Positions 57,798 to 64,000 of a stretch of DNA of 64,000 bases are shown in pieces. The stretch is taken from NCBI RefSeq assembly GCF_000699445.3, contig NC_067201.1:19009501-19073500 (forward strand), given 5' to 3'. Positions within the stretch are counted from its first letter, which is position 1. Each line of letters starts with the position of its first letter. Under the pieces are notes generated by a model. The model saw nothing but the letters and a program-made list of their open reading frames with translations. It ran no database searches and was not told where the DNA came from. A program made the translations under genes and the position numbers. The stretch comes from Schistosoma haematobium (taxonomy: Eukaryota; Platyhelminthes; Trematoda; Strigeidida; Schistosomatidae).

Positions 57798-57887
57798 CCC
57801 CATGTGTAGGGCTGCCAAAGAAAACTTCGATTCTTGGTCGACGGTTCTTACCATGCAACAAATCACAAGAGTAAAACCGTGACGGTT
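57798..57887 (-). ncRNA. SL RNA: spliced-leader RNA gene, copy 16
   Basis: Leader exon 57852-57887, intact. Confidence 0.97.
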
Positions 57888-58353
57888 AATCCGAACCGCT
57901 CACAGTCTACCAACCCTACTATCAAACAACACCTCACTCCCATTCATCCATTTGCAAATTAATCATCTCTGTCAACACAATCATCACTCGACAACAGCAA
58001 ACACAACAGTAATAGCTCCTCACCACTACATTCAACACTAATACATGCATACACGCCTGCACACAACCACTGGGAAACCATAATACACCACATACTAACA
58101 CCAATCTCAACAATAATAAGTGCACTTCATACACTACTCACAACCACAACTTATCAGTAGACAAGAAATGTCAACTAGCCTCGTTCACACCAAACCCATC
58201 GTTGAACACACTCAATGAAACGTGCGATCGAGCATGCGAGCGAGCCAGTGAGTGAGTAAGTGACAGTTGACTTCATCTGTGTGTTGAGGATGGATAAGAT
58301 TTGATTTGCACCCAACACATCCGACCACCATACTACTGTGCAATTGATATTAG

Positions 58354-58443
58354 CCCCATGTGTAGGGCTGCCAAAGAAAACTTCGATTCTTGGTCGACGG
58401 TTCTTACCATGCAACAAATCACAAGAGTAAAACCGTGACGGTT
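58354..58443 (-). ncRNA. SL RNA: spliced-leader RNA gene, copy 17
   Basis: Leader exon 58408-58443, intact. Confidence 0.97.
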
Positions 58444-58909
58444 AATCCGAACCGCTCACAGTCTACCAACCCTACTATCAAACAACACCTCACTCCCATT
58501 CATCCATTTGCAAATTAATCATCTCTGTCAACACAATCATCACTCGACAACAGCAAACACAACAGTAATAGCTCCTCACCACTACATTCAACACTAATAC
58601 ATGCATACACGCCTGCACACAACCACTGGGAAACCATAATACACCACATACTAACACCAATCTCAACAATAATAAGTGCACTTCATACACTACTCACAAC
58701 CACAACTTATCAGTAGACAAGAAATGTCAACTAGCCTCGTTCACACCAAACCCATCGTTGAACACACTCAATGAAACGTGCGATCGAGCATGCGAGCGAG
58801 CCAGTGAGTGAGTAAGTGACAGTTGACTTCATCTGTGTGTTGAGGATGGATAAGATTTGATTTGCACCCAACACATCCGACCACCATACTACTGTGCAAT
58901 TGATATTAG

Positions 58910-58999
58910 CCCCATGTGTAGGGCTGCCAAAGAAAACTTCGATTCTTGGTCGACGGTTCTTACCATGCAACAAATCACAAGAGTAAAACCGTGACGGTT
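58910..58999 (-). ncRNA. SL RNA: spliced-leader RNA gene, copy 18
   Basis: Leader exon 58964-58999, intact. Confidence 0.97.
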
Positions 59000-59465
59000 A
59001 ATCCGAACCGCTCACAGTCTACCAACCCTACTATCAAACAACACCTCACTCCCATTCATCCATTTGCAAATTAATCATCTCTGTCAACACAATCATCACT
59101 CGACAACAGCAAACACAACAGTAATAGCTCCTCACCACTACATTCAACACTAATACATGCATACACGCCTGCACACAACCACTGGGAAACCATAATACAC
59201 CACATACTAACACCAATCTCAACAATAATAAGTGCACTTCATACACTACTCACAACCACAACTTATCAGTAGACAAGAAATGTCAACTAGCCTCGTTCAC
59301 ACCAAACCCATCGTTGAACACACTCAATGAAACGTGCGATCGAGCATGCGAGCGAGCCAGTGAGTGAGTAAGTGACAGTTGACTTCATCTGTGTGTTGAG
59401 GATGGATAAGATTTGATTTGCACCCAACACATCCGACCACCATACTACTGTGCAATTGATATTAG

Positions 59466-59555
59466 CCCCATGTGTAGGGCTGCCAAAGAAAACTTCGATT
59501 CTTGGTCGACGGTTCTTACCATGCAACAAATCACAAGAGTAAAACCGTGACGGTT
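59466..59555 (-). ncRNA. SL RNA: spliced-leader RNA gene, copy 19
   Basis: Leader exon 59520-59555, intact. Confidence 0.97.
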
Positions 59556-60021
59556 AATCCGAACCGCTCACAGTCTACCAACCCTACTATCAAACAACAC
59601 CTCACTCCCATTCATCCATTTGCAAATTAATCATCTCTGTCAACACAATCATCACTCGACAACAGCAAACACAACAGTAATAGCTCCTCACCACTACATT
59701 CAACACTAATACATGCATACACGCCTGCACACAACCACTGGGAAACCATAATACACCACATACTAACACCAATCTCAACAATAATAAGTGCACTTCATAC
59801 ACTACTCACAACCACAACTTATCAGTAGACAAGAAATGTCAACTAGCCTCGTTCACACCAAACCCATCGTTGAACACACTCAATGAAACGTGCGATCGAG
59901 CATGCGAGCGAGCCAGTGAGTGAGTAAGTGACAGTTGACTTCATCTGTGTGTTGAGGATGGATAAGATTTGATTTGCACCCAACACATCCGACCACCATA
60001 CTACTGTGCAATTGATATTAG

Positions 60022-60111
60022 CCCCATGTGTAGGGCTGCCAAAGAAAACTTCGATTCTTGGTCGACGGTTCTTACCATGCAACAAATCACAAGAGTAAAA
60101 CCGTGACGGTT
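60022..60111 (-). ncRNA. SL RNA: spliced-leader RNA gene, copy 20
   Basis: Leader exon 60076-60111, intact. Confidence 0.97.
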
Positions 60112-60577
60112 AATCCGAACCGCTCACAGTCTACCAACCCTACTATCAAACAACACCTCACTCCCATTCATCCATTTGCAAATTAATCATCTCTGTCAAC
60201 ACAATCATCACTCGACAACAGCAAACACAACAGTAATAGCTCCTCACCACTACATTCAACACTAATACATGCATACACGCCTGCACACAACCACTGGGAA
60301 ACCATAATACACCACATACTAACACCAATCTCAACAATAATAAGTGCACTTCATACACTACTCACAACCACAACTTATCAGTAGACAAGAAATGTCAACT
60401 AGCCTCGTTCACACCAAACCCATCGTTGAACACACTCAATGAAACGTGCGATCGAGCATGCGAGCGAGCCAGTGAGTGAGTAAGTGACAGTTGACTTCAT
60501 CTGTGTGTTGAGGATGGATAAGATTTGATTTGCACCCAACACATCCGACCACCATACTACTGTGCAATTGATATTAG

Positions 60578-60667
60578 CCCCATGTGTAGGGCTGCCAAAG
60601 AAAACTTCGATTCTTGGTCGACGGTTCTTACCATGCAACAAATCACAAGAGTAAAACCGTGACGGTT
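60578..60667 (-). ncRNA. SL RNA: spliced-leader RNA gene, copy 21
   Basis: Leader exon 60632-60667, intact. Confidence 0.97.
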
Positions 60668-61133
60668 AATCCGAACCGCTCACAGTCTACCAACCCTACT
60701 ATCAAACAACACCTCACTCCCATTCATCCATTTGCAAATTAATCATCTCTGTCAACACAATCATCACTCGACAACAGCAAACACAACAGTAATAGCTCCT
60801 CACCACTACATTCAACACTAATACATGCATACACGCCTGCACACAACCACTGGGAAACCATAATACACCACATACTAACACCAATCTCAACAATAATAAG
60901 TGCACTTCATACACTACTCACAACCACAACTTATCAGTAGACAAGAAATGTCAACTAGCCTCGTTCACACCAAACCCATCGTTGAACACACTCAATGAAA
61001 CGTGCGATCGAGCATGCGAGCGAGCCAGTGAGTGAGTAAGTGACAGTTGACTTCATCTGTGTGTTGAGGATGGATAAGATTTGATTTGCACCCAACACAT
61101 CCGACCACCATACTACTGTGCAATTGATATTAG

Positions 61134-61223
61134 CCCCATGTGTAGGGCTGCCAAAGAAAACTTCGATTCTTGGTCGACGGTTCTTACCATGCAACAAATC
61201 ACAAGAGTAAAACCGTGACGGTT
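61134..61223 (-). ncRNA. SL RNA: spliced-leader RNA gene, copy 22
   Basis: Leader exon 61188-61223, intact. Confidence 0.97.
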
Positions 61224-61689
61224 AATCCGAACCGCTCACAGTCTACCAACCCTACTATCAAACAACACCTCACTCCCATTCATCCATTTGCAAATTAATC
61301 ATCTCTGTCAACACAATCATCACTCGACAACAGCAAACACAACAGTAATAGCTCCTCACCACTACATTCAACACTAATACATGCATACACGCCTGCACAC
61401 AACCACTGGGAAACCATAATACACCACATACTAACACCAATCTCAACAATAATAAGTGCACTTCATACACTACTCACAACCACAACTTATCAGTAGACAA
61501 GAAATGTCAACTAGCCTCGTTCACACCAAACCCATCGTTGAACACACTCAATGAAACGTGCGATCGAGCATGCGAGCGAGCCAGTGAGTGAGTAAGTGAC
61601 AGTTGACTTCATCTGTGTGTTGAGGATGGATAAGATTTGATTTGCACCCAACACATCCGACCACCATACTACTGTGCAATTGATATTAG

Positions 61690-61779
61690 CCCCATGTGTA
61701 GGGCTGCCAAAGAAAACTTCGATTCTTGGTCGACGGTTCTTACCATGCAACAAATCACAAGAGTAAAACCGTGACGGTT
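61690..61779 (-). ncRNA. SL RNA: spliced-leader RNA gene, copy 23
   Basis: Leader exon 61744-61779, intact. Confidence 0.97.
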
Positions 61780-62245
61780 AATCCGAACCGCTCACAGTCT
61801 ACCAACCCTACTATCAAACAACACCTCACTCCCATTCATCCATTTGCAAATTAATCATCTCTGTCAACACAATCATCACTCGACAACAGCAAACACAACA
61901 GTAATAGCTCCTCACCACTACATTCAACACTAATACATGCATACACGCCTGCACACAACCACTGGGAAACCATAATACACCACATACTAACACCAATCTC
62001 AACAATAATAAGTGCACTTCATACACTACTCACAACCACAACTTATCAGTAGACAAGAAATGTCAACTAGCCTCGTTCACACCAAACCCATCGTTGAACA
62101 CACTCAATGAAACGTGCGATCGAGCATGCGAGCGAGCCAGTGAGTGAGTAAGTGACAGTTGACTTCATCTGTGTGTTGAGGATGGATAAGATTTGATTTG
62201 CACCCAACACATCCGACCACCATACTACTGTGCAATTGATATTAG

Positions 62246-62335
62246 CCCCATGTGTAGGGCTGCCAAAGAAAACTTCGATTCTTGGTCGACGGTTCTTACC
62301 ATGCAACAAATCACAAGAGTAAAACCGTGACGGTT
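62246..62335 (-). ncRNA. SL RNA: spliced-leader RNA gene, copy 24
   Basis: Leader exon 62300-62335, intact. Confidence 0.97.
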
Positions 62336-62801
62336 AATCCGAACCGCTCACAGTCTACCAACCCTACTATCAAACAACACCTCACTCCCATTCATCCATT
62401 TGCAAATTAATCATCTCTGTCAACACAATCATCACTCGACAACAGCAAACACAACAGTAATAGCTCCTCACCACTACATTCAACACTAATACATGCATAC
62501 ACGCCTGCACACAACCACTGGGAAACCATAATACACCACATACTAACACCAATCTCAACAATAATAAGTGCACTTCATACACTACTCACAACCACAACTT
62601 ATCAGTAGACAAGAAATGTCAACTAGCCTCGTTCACACCAAACCCATCGTTGAACACACTCAATGAAACGTGCGATCGAGCATGCGAGCGAGCCAGTGAG
62701 TGAGTAAGTGACAGTTGACTTCATCTGTGTGTTGAGGATGGATAAGATTTGATTTGCACCCAACACATCCGACCACCATACTACTGTGCAATTGATATTA
62801 G

Positions 62802-62891
62802 CCCCATGTGTAGGGCTGCCAAAGAAAACTTCGATTCTTGGTCGACGGTTCTTACCATGCAACAAATCACAAGAGTAAAACCGTGACGGTT
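62802..62891 (-). ncRNA. SL RNA: spliced-leader RNA gene, copy 25
   Basis: Leader exon 62856-62891, intact. Confidence 0.97.
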
Positions 62892-63357
62892 AATCCGAAC
62901 CGCTCACAGTCTACCAACCCTACTATCAAACAACACCTCACTCCCATTCATCCATTTGCAAATTAATCATCTCTGTCAACACAATCATCACTCGACAACA
63001 GCAAACACAACAGTAATAGCTCCTCACCACTACATTCAACACTAATACATGCATACACGCCTGCACACAACCACTGGGAAACCATAATACACCACATACT
63101 AACACCAATCTCAACAATAATAAGTGCACTTCATACACTACTCACAACCACAACTTATCAGTAGACAAGAAATGTCAACTAGCCTCGTTCACACCAAACC
63201 CATCGTTGAACACACTCAATGAAACGTGCGATCGAGCATGCGAGCGAGCCAGTGAGTGAGTAAGTGACAGTTGACTTCATCTGTGTGTTGAGGATGGATA
63301 AGATTTGATTTGCACCCAACACATCCGACCACCATACTACTGTGCAATTGATATTAG

Positions 63358-63447
63358 CCCCATGTGTAGGGCTGCCAAAGAAAACTTCGATTCTTGGTCG
63401 ACGGTTCTTACCATGCAACAAATCACAAGAGTAAAACCGTGACGGTT
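63358..63447 (-). ncRNA. SL RNA: spliced-leader RNA gene, copy 26
   Basis: Leader exon 63412-63447, intact. Confidence 0.97.
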
Positions 63448-63913
63448 AATCCGAACCGCTCACAGTCTACCAACCCTACTATCAAACAACACCTCACTCC
63501 CATTCATCCATTTGCAAATTAATCATCTCTGTCAACACAATCATCACTCGACAACAGCAAACACAACAGTAATAGCTCCTCACCACTACATTCAACACTA
63601 ATACATGCATACACGCCTGCACACAACCACTGGGAAACCATAATACACCACATACTAACACCAATCTCAACAATAATAAGTGCACTTCATACACTACTCA
63701 CAACCACAACTTATCAGTAGACAAGAAATGTCAACTAGCCTCGTTCACACCAAACCCATCGTTGAACACACTCAATGAAACGTGCGATCGAGCATGCGAG
63801 CGAGCCAGTGAGTGAGTAAGTGACAGTTGACTTCATCTGTGTGTTGAGGATGGATAAGATTTGATTTGCACCCAACACATCCGACCACCATACTACTGTG
63901 CAATTGATATTAG

Positions 63914-64000
63914 CCCCATGTGTAGGGCTGCCAAAGAAAACTTCGATTCTTGGTCGACGGTTCTTACCATGCAACAAATCACAAGAGTAAAACCGTGACG
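63914..64000 (-). ncRNA. SL RNA: spliced-leader RNA gene, copy 27, cut by window edge
   Basis: The first three transcribed bases lie beyond position 64000; the rest of the gene is present and intact. Confidence 0.93.

Larger units (their letters stand above)
49257..64000 (-). repeat. SL RNA gene array, 556-bp tandem units
   Basis: Head-to-tail units of 556 bp (one of 554 bp), about 26.5 copies to the window edge, where the array continues. Similarity begins near 49257. The outermost unit differs from the others at its edge and at three internal sites (near 49318, 49328 and 49348), while all later units read identical except one 2-bp deletion. Each unit holds one minus-strand SL RNA gene of about 90 bp and about 466 bp of spacer. 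The remembered S. mansoni unit is a little longer (about 0.6 kb), so another schistosome species is possible. Confidence 0.97.

Noticed and set aside
49596..63977. Repeated minus-strand open frames of 80 and 66 codons in every 556-bp unit
   Set aside because: They start at non-ATG codons inside or beside the SL RNA gene; their uniformity comes from array homogeneity, not protein selection.
49257..64000. CRISPR-like or protein-coding tandem repeat
   Set aside because: Units are 556 bp with no short repeat/spacer pattern, and the content is an SL RNA gene in a eukaryotic genome.

Overview
The window is nuclear DNA of a schistosome blood fluke (Platyhelminthes, Trematoda; genus Schistosoma inferred). 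The decisive evidence is at the right end: a 556-bp tandem repeat that carries, on the minus strand, the schistosome spliced-leader (SL) RNA gene, with its 36-nt leader ending in ATG and a GTAAGA donor. Host genes with introns of 25-40 nt, a 28-nt microexon, RTE/CR1-like non-LTR elements, Ty3/gypsy debris, and a tRNA-headed SINE with a hammerhead ribozyme core all fit this. Coding density is very low and most of the window is mobile-element sequence.

Layout. 1-5 kb: a Penelope-like endonuclease fragment and a 5'-truncated RTE copy (minus). 5.9-10.6 kb: the 5' half of a WDR36/UTP21 homologue (minus; SSU processome, ribosome biogenesis), whose third large exon lies between two inverted ~490-bp repeats. 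11.5-26 kb: a transposon graveyard with a solo LTR carrying a target-site duplication, a hammerhead SINE with a fold-back partner, a CR1-like fragment, a decayed RTE, a gag-only LTR element with an open 372-codon frame, and a decayed gypsy element with matching 4-bp target-site duplications. 29.2-30.25 kb: a four-exon gene (minus) for a protein with a MULE/FAR1-type N-terminus and a SWIM zinc finger, but no DDE transposase domain. 31.9-44.5 kb: a PPP1R42 (LRRC67) homologue (plus) whose 10.9-kb fourth intron has absorbed several retroelements. 44.6-46.5 kb: another internally deleted RTE. 49.26 kb to the end: the SL RNA array, with 26 complete genes and one cut off by the window edge.

How it fits together. 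The SL RNAs donate a 36-nt capped leader to a subset of mRNAs by trans-splicing. WDR36 would act in pre-rRNA processing, and PPP1R42 is a leucine-rich-repeat regulator of PP1 linked to microtubules and centrosomes in vertebrates. These genes are neighbours rather than an operon. Gene models were assembled by hand from splice signals, reading phase and remembered vertebrate homologues; no alignment or RNA data were available. The 3' ends of WDR36 and PPP1R42 were not found. Repeat boundaries are good to a few bases where target-site duplications are given, and otherwise to tens of bases.
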